The position numbers were made by a program, and so were the translations under genes. Of a stretch of DNA of 64,000 nt, positions 32,401 through 43,600 are shown one piece after another (position 1 is the first letter of the stretch; each line of letters opens with the position of its first letter). The stretch comes from Balanoglossus misakiensis (taxonomy: Eukaryota > Hemichordata): positions 12,772,001 through 12,836,000 of the forward strand of contig CM082577.2 of assembly GCA_040954595.2 (NCBI GenBank), in the 5' to 3' direction. The notes beneath the pieces are model-generated. The model was not told the DNA's origin. It did no database searches and was given only the letters and a program-made list of their open reading frames with translations.

Positions 32401-34744
32401 GTTGGGATCATCCGGCGTGTCCTTCGCCGTGCTTGAGTGCTGTTTCATTTCATGCAAGCACAGATAGGCTAAGAGTACATTTTATTCATTGCAAGCTTCC
32501 ATCCTAATTCCTCTCGACTCACCTGGTTGAATTCAAGCCCCCCGGAGCTGCCAAATTTCACATATTTTATTCCACATTAAAATACTTCAAATATATTTCC
32601 TACCTTTTAAAATCCTCATCATTAAGCCATATTATAGAATTTGCATCAGTTTGTCATCTCTCGGCGACGCATACCTCGATAGCTGCGGACTGTCTGTATG
32701 GAGGCTGATTAAATGCAGCGCCCGTTTACTATATAGCGTGTTCAAACTGCATCATGCAGCCACATTCGGGCGTCGATCAGATGTTGATGTGCCTACAATT
32801 AAGCTTATTTACAGATGGACCAATTTAATTGTAAGATAAAATCATGAAAATAATGCAAAAAGAGGCAGCTCCCAATTTTTCCAAGAAGGTGTTATGTGTT
32901 GTTCGATTCGTTACAGACGACATCGACGGGTTCAATGTCTGGGAATCCCTGTCTACGGGAGCCCAGTCTCCCCGCGAAGAGTTTCTAATTACAGTGGACG
33001 AAGACTTCCCGAATGTTGCCGAGGTGGCCGCTCTGAGGTATGGCAATCAACGGCCCAATATTGGCGTCCTTTCACAAATATGTCATTGTGTACTCACTAA
33101 AAAAACGTACGACAACGTCTTTTACTTACGCTATATTCTCTAATGCTTTACTGCGTAAGTAAAAGACGTCGCCGTGGTCTACATCTGATTTTAATCAGAT
33201 CGTGAAAAAATTGAAACAAAAATTCGACCGCAGGTAAAAACATGGGCACATATAAGCCCACTGACGTTGAACATGATCAGTGTATCTCGTCTAAAGATTA
33301 TAAGCCAGATAATTAAACCCAGGGAAGTAAGTCTAATAAGCAGTTGGCTTTGATTTTACGTGCATTTATAGTTTTCACATATTCGTAGACGGCTAGTGGT
33401 TGGGGGATATAGCGTCCACACAATTTTTGTCCACATAGAAACGCGGTGTTCAAGTGAGTCATGTTCCAATAAGTACCTTTTATGCAGTGGAATTCGGTAT
33501 TTAAATCCTAGAACGGTTTATACAATAGATACCGTGATTGGAAGCTGATCGAAGGCTATCCGGCATCCGTCAACAATGAAATTTACTCCTGTAAGTATCC
33601 CCGAGCATCTCGCCCCCCCCCCCCCCCAAAGGAGCATATTTCTGGACGCGGTACTCATTAGCATGCGAATGGAACTAGAACATGTATAGGCAATGCAATT
33701 TTTCTGACAGTGTGTGTTTCGCTAAACCAAATCCATGCACCTCTGGCGACTTCTGAAAACAAATGGCGCTCGGACAAATGTAAGAGAAACCAGTCCGAGT
33801 TTGCGCTACCAATGAATATTACAGGACACTTTGTCATTATGATGTATATTAAACATGCACATGTCCACACATGTTGCACGCATAGGGTTTCTAAATCCAT
33901 TCATGGAAACGAAGAAATTAAGAGGATATTGGGAACAGCCCCTCTCATTCAAACGGTAGTAGCTTTGATTGGTCAAATCGTGCCATTACATGAAACAGAA
34001 ACCACCTTGGGGATTTTTATGCACATTTCAGCTGGCGTGAAAGTGATATGCCAAGTAGGCCTATAGGCAGCGGGGGAGTTGTGATCTGACGTATACTTGT
34101 TCTCCCCTGTCACACAGATATTCTCGACTGGCACAAGACTCGTTACCACGGACCTGAAGTCATTCCCACTCCGGAGAATATTACCAACACCACGTGGCTG
34201 TTCAATTTGCGAAGTGAGTTACTGACATGGTTTAACTCCCTACTGGCTGTAATTATTTGCTCTCGTTCTTTGCACAACCGCAGTTTTTTTGTGTCCCACT
34301 TTGTAGAAACATTATGAACAACTTGGTACAACTAGTAGGCTTACCGACACAGCACACAAACACACACACCCTAACACACAAACCAATGGTTCCAGAACAT
34401 GCCTCTATATAGTATGACCATTGAAGGAGTAAAGTTTCAGCATTTCATCGTTTTCCGCTGCTGTAAATCTTACATCCTGCTTTTCGGATATCCCAAATCC
34501 AGGTGTTCCAACATGCGATAACAAGGTACACGTGCCCCCTCCCTCTAAATCTCTAATCGTTTGTTTTTCAGGCGACCCCTTCGAGATGCACAACTTGGTA
34601 GACGAGGAACCCGTCATGGTCGAGTTCTTGCACGACAAACTGGAAGCATATCGAGCGACATCGGCCCCTGCCATCTGGCCGCCCGAAGAGCCGAACTGTG
34701 ACCCAGACCTCTACGGAGGCTTTTGGAGTGCCGGTTTCTGCTAG
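26451..34744 (+). CDS. Arylsulfatase (ARSB/I/J-like), 16 exons, complete
   Basis: Exons: 26451-26508, 27107-27199, 27469-27580, 27881-27932, 28402-28505, 28808-28923, 29046-29140, 29660-29761, 30359-30425, 30819-30916, 31326-31462, 31708-31772, 32917-33037, 33529-33590, 34118-34213, 34572-34744. They join to 1551 nt, a 516-residue secreted or lysosomal sulfatase close in length to human ARSB. Residues 1-19 form a signal peptide and 20-37 are Ser/Glu-rich. Catalytic features: Asp48-Asp49 (IADDLGWNDVSWH), Cys86 in CSPTR (C-x-P-x-R, oxidised to formylglycine), Lys140 and His142 (VGKWHLGF), Asp299-Asn300 (HSDNGG, split by an intron) and Lys317 (NWPLRGNK). It hydrolyses sulfate esters, probably on glycosaminoglycans by family analogy. 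Potential N-glycosylation sites include NLT, NNT, NIT and NTT. A splice acceptor at 26440 suggests an upstream non-coding exon. Intron 12 holds a repeat (31806-32285). Confidence 0.92.
31806..32285. mobile_element. Interspersed repeat in sulfatase intron 12
   Basis: Diverged copy of the 648-1039 element: it shares ATCATGCTACCATCC, TTTATTTTGGAACTGCTCTG, and the hairpin start AGCAATAACCCCGGCCTCAG, with about 140 bp of extra sequence near 32005-32150. Confidence 0.65.
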
Positions 34745-34902
34745 AGTGCTTTAGAAGAAGCCGCGGAAATGTGATCAAAACGATTTATCACATTAATTAA
34801 ATTTCCATGCATCTTTATAGTTGATTATAGGATATTCATTCTATCAATTAATATCGTTTTGCCGGGAGGAAAAAGGCAAAAAAATAGGATACTGATGTAA
34901 CT

Positions 34903-34908
34903 AATAAA
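34903..34908 (+). terminator. Polyadenylation signal of the sulfatase gene
   Basis: AATAAA about 160 bases after the stop codon at 34742-34744, in AT-rich sequence. Confidence 0.55.
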
Positions 34909-35356
34909 ATCAACATTAAATCATTACATTGAGTCGTCTTCGTTTCATAGCTTCTACTGTGTCGCTGAAGTAATTAACGGTGTACATAAACCATTGGTAA
35001 ATGCGGGAAAAAAAGTAGATCTTATTTTCAGATATTCCCATAGTCATACTTTTATTGTTGGCTACTCTAAAATTCCGAAAATAACAATAGTGTCACACTC
35101 TTCAAAAAGTGAGTTCGTGTTTTATGGGAATAGTGGAATTTTGACATTGTGAGTGCGTGAGAACAATGCGGGCAAGGTCGCTGGCAACTGTGTCATACGG
35201 ACGACATCTTGTAAGAGGGCTTCGAAAGTGCCATGGGGCTGAGGCTCGGCTTCTCCGTGCCCGACGCCGGCAACAAACTAAACCGCTGGAACAAGCTGAC
35301 AAATTTCAGAAAGAGCTCAATCTTGGCCAACGCCTCTTCCAACCATTCGCGACGTC

Positions 35357-36881
35357 CAGCGGAGAATGGAAGGAAGCTCTCCGGGCATGGGTACAGCCTT
35401 GTCGTTCCCGTCCAGAATTCGCTCTGCTTGCAAACGGACTTTGGGCGATCAGCAAATCTCCCATAATTCATCATTCCGTCTTTGAAGCAACACATCGGGT
35501 CAAACTACTGGCAAACAAAGCCAAGATGTATTAATAACACGTTCACTGCATTTTAAAATCAGGGCACATCTGTTAAAACCATAGACATTGTCCAGGTCTT
35601 TTAACAGTAAACAGTAAAACGCAGTATGGCGGAGAAAGTTACAGGCGTCCGTCAAAACTCATTGGCACACATGTACCATAAGGCAGTCGAAAGAAAGGCA
35701 CGTAAAGATCCCGAACACCCTGTACACAGTTCATGTCAAAAATTCCCATCAGGGAGGCGGAATAGGGTTCCATTCGCAAAGAAAAAAAACAGTTTAGGAA
35801 ATCTTTTCTCCCAGCAGATGTATGTACTTTGAACTCAAGCTCAGCCCGACAATTTCACGTTTTGTGTGTGTGTGTGTGCGTGAACATGTATAGTGAAACA
35901 TGTTATCTCTTGAAATATTATAATCAGAATAACAGGTTGGATTGCACCGAAAATTTCACTGCTTATGTTTTGGCGTTGCAAAAAATTATCATCGAGTTTA
36001 TTTCGCAAGTACGCATTCAGAAAGCCTCCAGATTGGCAATTATTTTCTTTTCTTTCCAAGTCTCAATCTACTAGTATTTGCAATATAGGTAGGTTTGTAC
36101 CAACATGTGCGAACGTAGGGGCGTTTGCAATATACATTTGTATATCGAATTTTGTTTGCTTTTAGTGCTGGACAAGCAGGTGTTAAATTTAAAAATAAAT
36201 GTCACCATTTGATATGGCTATATTTTCTCTCTTGTGTGGCAGTCTTCAGTAATTTTCTTCGCCAGGAAAAAATATCACACACCTTAAAAAAACCTAGAAA
36301 AATCACCCTCACACGATGTAAAAATTACCTGACAAAATAACTCTAATGAGTTTTTGCTCAGCTAATTCCCCCCCACCTATATGTGGCAACCTTCGGATAT
36401 TTTCGAGAGGAAATTTAAAATTCCTCAAGACTTCAGCACACGAGAGAAATTGGCCGAGCAATTGTGCTCCTCTGATTGACTTTTGCTCAGCCCTTCCTCT
36501 TGCGTTTGGTATGCGGCAGCATATTTCTGGGACTCTACTGGGGCTTTGTACCGGGGTTTTGAACCCCAGGCCGCGTCGTTGTAGGAACACCATAGCAGTG
36601 GGCAGTAGTGCGAGAAAATAATACATCACTTTAAAATTGAAAGTGTAGAATGCCAAACTAGGCCTGCACAAACGTTGTAAGTAGTCATCTTCCAAACGGC
36701 GGTTTTCCAACACCGTTTGGGGGATTATAACCAAAGTGTGAACGTCTTGGTCAACACACTGAACACGAAATTGTATAGAAAGATGCTGGTTGTTTATTGG
36801 AGTACAAATATCAGCCACACTTTGTTATTGTTATGTTAATCACTGTCTAGCGACAGAGTTTGTGCTGAGGGTTTTCCTCAT
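35357..36881. repeat. Segmental duplication, proximal copy
   Basis: Matches 55243-56876 from CAGCGGAGAATGGAAGGAA to GTTTTCCTCAT with scattered substitutions and small indels. The distal copy has a greatly expanded GT tract. No gene is supported in it: substitutions in the longest shared frame are mostly amino-acid changing. Confidence 0.85.
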
Positions 36882-38610
36882 GTTATTATTAAACCCCGGT
36901 GCGGGGTATAAAAGGCCCCCCAAATCAGTAGCGAATCTTAATGCCGTTTGACTGACAGCAGACAACACCAACGATCTTGGCTCTATGAAAATCGGCCCAA
37001 ACAGGTCCAAGCATAAAGAATTACATCACAGAACGACAGTTGTTGGCTTTATAAACACACACAACATAAAGTTATCGACGAAAAAGTACACGAGCTTGTG
37101 AAACAACGATGATTTTGGGAGAAATCTGGTTTCAGTGTTTTTCAGAACAATGGATCGCGTCCCTGGGAAACAATGGCCACGCCATTCAAACAGCTGTCAA
37201 TCTTTCAGAGACGCGTAGAGGTGCGAAGAATTCAATTATTTGCAAAGTACATAAGATCAATTACACTATAAACAAAGAGTGTGTGCTTTGAGAGATCTTA
37301 GTTGATGCAAAACAACAGGCGTATGCGGAGCGAACAATCTAGTCGTAGCCGAAGTTATACTCGCGCGCGTGATACAACTGGTTGATTCAAACACACTGGG
37401 AAATAAGACTTACCGGTGGAGAGCAGATATTTGGGAGAAATTAATGGATTCAGTTGGATTTTAGAATCGATCATATGTATATACATGTATGTACCAAAAA
37501 AACCACTAATAATAATTGTATGTATATGCTGTTGTATCGTGTTTTCTTTTGTAAGAGATAAAATCAATTATCTGAATCGTGAAATACATATAGGCCCTTA
37601 GTACAGCTTCGAAGAAACGAAACAATAGGAGTGTTCCTTCACTGACTTTCACCACGGTTGACAATCATATAAACGTGGTAAATTATGATTCCACTTACAG
37701 AAAACATAGTCACTCTACTTCTTCAACATGTACTAGTAATATCTATGAAAAACATAACCTGATACTGTACAGTCTCTCTAAAGCTTACTTTTCGAATGTT
37801 CGTGGATACATGTAGTCCTACGTATGGCGAGAGTGTCCGAGTAGCGACCACAGCGCACGCCATGCCAGTAGGACTTCGACTAATGACTCTCGGTTGCTGA
37901 TCGTGAGATCATTCGTTGAACTTCAAGGCGCAAACTCGCATCACACTGTCGAAGACACGAGAAGGGCAACGATTACGGGAAATTGATTTACATCATTTTA
38001 GAAAAAATGGTTTTTAGTTTCCGCGAACCATTGCTGACCTGACTAGGGAGTATCGAATCCAGTCACGTGTTTGAGTGCAATCGTGACCTATCGAGCAATC
38101 TAACACACACCGACTCACATTTGGTCCATTGTTCTGACATTACAATATCATTCGACAATTCGCACGGAGGACCGTGGACAACGATTCTGCTAGCCTATTT
38201 ATTAGTCTGTGGAAAATTTAAAATCCGCCAATACTTCAAGTTTTACTCTGTCACTGGATTTTACAGCTCGTCAAACCGATGTCTGGCCAGGCTGCAGTTT
38301 ATTGCAATTGCTTAGGAGGACTTCACCGACAACCCGCGAGAAAAGAACGTCGATTGCGCACTGCTGATCGCACTTCGTCGCTGAACAGTCGACTGCTAAA
38401 AACTAACCGTCGCTCACGTTCCAAGACTTTCAGAGAAGTATTGCGATAAGCCCACCTGGTCAAACAGATTACGCGGATAAACTACCAACGCTCCCGACCG
38501 TTAGTTATACAGTCGTTAGGGACGACGACCACTCCCAATCACTCCCAAATAAACAACTATACAAACACACGTTAATCCGAACCCCAGGACTTTCCGCACC
38601 GGCCTTTAAC
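36882..38610. mobile_element. 1,729 bp insertion of unknown class
   Basis: In the distal duplicate, GTTTTCCTCAT runs directly into ATAAAAATGAAACAATGTTG (56871-56895). Here the same two sequences are separated by 1,729 bp. The insert begins GTTATTATTAAACCCC, has a strong TATA-like TATAAAAG at 36907-36914, and ends GGCCTTTAAC. It contains no long frame. A solo LTR is possible if one flanking base on each side is included (TG...CA), but no target duplication is visible. Confidence 0.6.
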
Positions 38611-38651
38611 ATAAAAATGAAACAATGTTGGACCAACTGTCTGAAAGAAAC

Positions 38652-39856
38652 GGTTCAATGTCTGGGAATCCCTGTCTACGGGAGCCCAGTCTCCCCGCGA
38701 AGAGTTTCTAATTACAGTGGACGAAGACTTCCCGACTGTTGCCGAGGTGGCCGCTCTGAGGTATGGCAATCAACGGCCCAATATTGGCGTCCTTTCACAA
38801 ATATGTCATTGTGTACTCACTAAAAAACGTACGGCAACGTCTTTTACTTACGCTATATTCTCCTATGCTTTACCGCGTAAGTAAAAGACGTCGCCGTGGT
38901 CTACATCTGATTTTAATCAGATCGTGAAAAAATTGAAACAGAAATTTGACCGCAGGTAAAAACATGGGTACATATAAGCCCACTGACGTATAACTTCATA
39001 CAAGATTTTGAACATGATCAGTGTATCTCGTCTAAAGATTATAAGCCAGATAATTAAACCCAGGGAAGTAAGTCTAATAAGCAGTTGGCTGTGATTTTAC
39101 GTGCATTTATAGTTTTCACATATTCGTAGACGGCTTGTGGTTGGGAATATAGCGACAACACATGTTTTGTCCACATAGAAACGTGGTGTTCAAGTGAGTC
39201 ATTTTCCAATAAGTACCTTTTATGCAGTGGAATTTGGTATTTAAATCATAGAACGGTTTACACAATAGATACCGTGATTGGAAGCTGATCGAAGGCTATC
39301 CGGCATCCGTCAACAATGAAATTTACTCCTGTAAGTATCCCCGCGCATCTCGCCTCCCAAAAGGAGCATATTTCTGGACGCGGTACTCATTAGCATTCGA
39401 ATGGAACTAGAACATGTATAGGCAATGCAATTTTTCTGACAGTGTGTGTTTCGCTGAACCAAATCCATGCACCTCTGGCGACTTCTGAAAACAAATGGCG
39501 CTCGGACAAATGTAAGAGAAACCAGTCCGAGTTTGCGCTGCCAATGAATGTTACAGGTCACTTTGTCACTATGTATATTAAACATGCACATGTCCACACA
39601 TGTCTCACGCATAGGGGTTTTAAATCCATTCATAAAACGAAGAAATTAAGAGGATATTGGGAACAGCCCCTCACATTCTCACGGTAGCTTTGATTGGTAA
39701 AATCGCCTATAGGCAGCGGGGGAGTTGTGGTCTGACGTAAACTTGTTCTCTGTAACATAGATATTCTCGACTGGCACAAGACTCGTTACCACGGGCCTGA
39801 AGTCATTCCCACTCCGGAGAATATTACCAACACCACGCGGCTGTTCAATTTGCGAA
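38652..39856 (+). pseudogene. Partial duplicate of sulfatase exons 13-15
   Basis: 38652-38760 copies exon 13 from its 18th base, so it lacks the acceptor. 39269-39330 copies exon 14 and 39761-39856 copies exon 15, with intervening introns retained. Splice sites of copies 14 and 15 are intact. Exon 15 has W changed to R (TTRLFNL for TTWLFNL), and exon 13 has an N to T change. Exons 1-12 and 16 are absent and similarity stops near 40010, so it cannot encode a sulfatase. Confidence 0.9.
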
Positions 39857-40610
39857 GTGAGTTGCTGACATAGTTTAACTCCCTACTGGCTGTAATTATT
39901 TGCTCTCGTTCTTTGCACAACCGCAATTTCTGGTCCCACTTTTTAGAAACATCATGAAAAGCTTGGTACATTACTAGTAAGCTTACCGACACAGCACACA
40001 AACACACTGAAACTATGAATTTGTTTGTACTTACCAAACCGTGACGTTGCTACAATGACAATATCAACTGTTACGTGAACTCATCAACATCTTATAGGTC
40101 AAACCCAATTTGAAATGTTTAGGAAAACACACATCTAAGACAGTGGATACTTACTGATGAATAAGCGGAAGGTGTATTTTTTAGAAGGGGGTGGAGATAT
40201 ATTTTGCAAGAGCCCGGAAGTAATTTTCATATGTAATGAGTGGGAACGCGCACGTGACAGGCTGCGAAACATTAAAAGTTAGGATATTGCACCACAGATC
40301 AAACAGTAGACCTTTGGTCAATTGAGGTGTCGTTTCGAGAACCGGGTACACATCCACACAGTCACTTTCAGATAACAAGGTATGTAATGGCCCGGGCACC
40401 TTTCTGTTAAAAAGTATTTCTTCAGTTACAAAGTGCATGTTCCAATATCTCCTGTATACCTTTAATCATTTTCACATATGTACTTTCAAACAGAACTCCA
40501 TCCAATTTCCTTAGCCCATAAAACGCATTTTAATTTATCATTGTGTAAGTAATTTTACTCACGTCAAATTTCTTTTCAGGTCTTTCTGTTCAGAACCAAA
40601 TAACCGCACG

Positions 40611-43600
40611 ATGAGGGCATTGGTGTTTGTGTTGGCGGTTGCAGTTGGCTTAAGAGAAACATCTGGTCAGTGTTAGCAAGTTTTATAATCATCATCTGGG
40701 TTAAGCAAATTCTGTTAGGACAGTCTCAGCCAGTTTCAGATTGGGGTGCGCCGCGGCATTTGTCAAGTCCGTGGTAAAACTAGTACAAAGAACTTTTGAA
40801 AAAATCCACAAGTTAGGCCTTAAAATTGAAACGTTTCTGGTCAGCGCGCGCACCACTTGAATATCAGCGCGTCACCCTTTTTTCCTGTTTTGCGGTGGCG
40901 GCCATGGCAAACTACGCACTGTTTCAACTAGCTATAAATCACTGGGCACTTTTGCGCTACGCTCGAACAGCCGGCCGGCCTCAAAGATCATTGACTAAAA
41001 TGTTGCAATTGTTTTTATCAAGTGCTCAAAGGTTACATTGTGAGACCTAATCAAGATATGCAAATTAGGTAAAGACGCATTTTATTTTATACTGGGAAAT
41101 TAGTTTCTAGGTTTGATTGAAAAATAACATTTCAAGGACAACATGAATTAGTTCTGCTACCAATTTTGCATGTCATTTCTATGGGTTTCAATAAAGCACG
41201 AGCAGGATCAGTTCGCATGATGAGTTTTTATTTTTTATCCAACATAAGATATTATGTTTCCATCCACTGTACACATACTTTGTTCAAAGAGTCCCACCAT
41301 TAACATCCCCTTCATGAATACAAGCACCCTGATAACATGATTCAGTAAAACAATATTGAGCACCAGTTACCGTAAAATGACCACCAACTTTATGATGAGG
41401 TGGTAAAAATGACCACCAAGATAAAAAGTTAATTTCGAGCCCTGGATACAATTAATTGTATTGATAAAACTATAAAACTGACCATCATTCCTCCTTTGAG
41501 GAAAAATAAAATAAAAAATGCGCGTTTCCGCACTATTTTTCAAAGACAGGCCTGATAAGAAAAACATTTCATTTTTGTCCTTATTCTTTTAGAACACATT
41601 GTTAATTCTACAAGTTTTGACTTTAATTTTAATTAAACATAATACGGCAACCTTTTTCCCTCTCGCGCATGTTTCTATTTGTGGGGAAGTAATTTGACGT
41701 GTCGTTACGTTGCCGAGCGTCGCTGTTATTAGACTGACAAAGACAAAACCAATCTTCATAACAACACGATCTCAACATTATTTTTGGCGAAGCGGGTGAA
41801 AATGTCACGAACGCCGCAACAGTAAACATTCCCAACGTTCCCGCGTTTTCAGGCCAGACCAATTTAGCATTGGGAAAACCCGTCAGAGGTATAAGGCTGG
41901 AACCCGGTACACTGGACACACTACCTTATCTCGTCGACGGTAATCCACAAACCTGTGCTGATTCTGGTCCATTGGTGGACCGACCAACATTTCAGATTGA
42001 TTTGGGAAGTCAATATCTAATTGAAAGTGTCAACTTTGTGTTTCCGCAAGATTGCACAGACACTATGTCTGGGACAGGCTGTAAGTAGATGCTTTTATAA
42101 TTAATAGTTCTTTTCATACGCTTAAAATACAAAAAAGAAAGTTAAATATTTTTATCTCAATGTTCGAATTTGACGAAAGCTGCAACTGATATCCATGTTT
42201 CCGAGTTCTGAATGTCTTAAACGACCAAGAGATATATCAGAAAGGGGTGTATATTCATAATTAATGCATATATATTTGTTTAATAATGTGCCTAATTAGA
42301 CAGTAATATCCAACCAAATGATATGCAATATACCGCTTTCAACAGATTTCCAATTTGCCTATTTAAACACTGGCACGCTTTCTCCTAGACTCTCTCACAG
42401 CCCACGGTTCGCTACGCTCCCTCAACCGTTTGGCAAGGGAGAAGCACCGTTTGGTACATGCAATCAGCCCGTATGCCTGCATGGACGACAAGAGGGGCTG
42501 TGAGAGAGTCTAGCTTTGTCCGTAAGGGTATATTATCTTAACGTATGAAAACATTATGAATTTTGTGAAAACTAAAATGTCTACTTTTCTCAAAGGTTAT
42601 AATCACAACTTTGTTATCATGGTCGGTAATGAATTGGACGGCTCCGGGAAAGTCTGCGTAAGAAGGCAGAGTAATGCATTTGTACCAAGTGGTGAATTGC
42701 CGTTGGAGTGTACAGGGGGCGCTACCATAGGCAGATATGTAACTTTCATCAAAAAGAAAACCGACACCAAACGAGCAACTTACCTTTGTGAATTACAAGT
42801 CTTTGGACAAGGTAAGTATCAATGGACTTTCTTCCGGCTCTTCGCAGATTTGCCAGGTATTAATTTGTTTATCTCGATTTACATAAACTATTTAACATCA
42901 ACAAATAAAATAAAAAGCGGACAATGTAACCATAATTACGTTGGAAATATACCCACGTTTTTAGAAAAAAATTATCTGTGCTTAGGCTGCATTCACAAAC
43001 ACCTCTGGAGGGGGGGGGGAGAATTCAATTTTTTTTACCGTTAATTTTCACATGCCCCCCTCAACAACCTGAAATATTTTCAAATCCCCCCCTTCCGAAC
43101 TGCTAAAATTTTCAAATCCCCCCCCCCCATTTTCTTTCACACAGCAAAACACATCACCTATCTATCTTGTAAAAAAGAAAAACAGCGCTCCCATGAAAAG
43201 AATTTGAAACTGATGTTTCCCCTTATCAGTGGGTATTGAAACTGCACATTGTTTTTATTTTTTAAGAATTTTGTATTCTGTCTTTGGAGACAGTGTAAAC
43301 AGAGAAGTGAAGGGGGTGGGTGTCCCCCTCCCACGTAAGAAAATTTTATAAAATACAGAGTTCAAAACTGCATTTTAATGAACCCAAAAGCAAATTAACT
43401 GGACAAATTTAACCTTGGGGGCTCAAAGTTAGCATGGGGGGGGGGCAAGTCCCCTGACCTGGGACACTAGATAAACCAGTCAATGATTTAAAGGTGTTGA
43501 TGAATGACGGGGGTGGGGGTGGGAGGGGGTGTCCCCCTCCCACATGAGAAAAAATTGTATTATGAAGGGTTAAAAACTGCATTTTTGTGGACTCAAAATA

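Noticed and set aside
33710-34066. Plus frame repeated at 39442-39687
   Set aside because: Lies within sulfatase intron 14 and its duplicate. The shared frame is due to the duplication, and the copies diverge with indels.
35166-35534. 123-codon plus-strand frame, with its C-terminal part also open in the distal duplicate (to 55420)
   Set aside because: In the shared ~58 codons roughly nine substitutions change the amino acid and about two are silent. That is the pattern of neutral drift, not of a conserved protein. No family match, no splice or promoter support.
35635-35832. Short frame beginning MAEKV, also present near 55565
   Set aside because: The distal copy is frameshifted in the A run and stops early, and no family is recognised.
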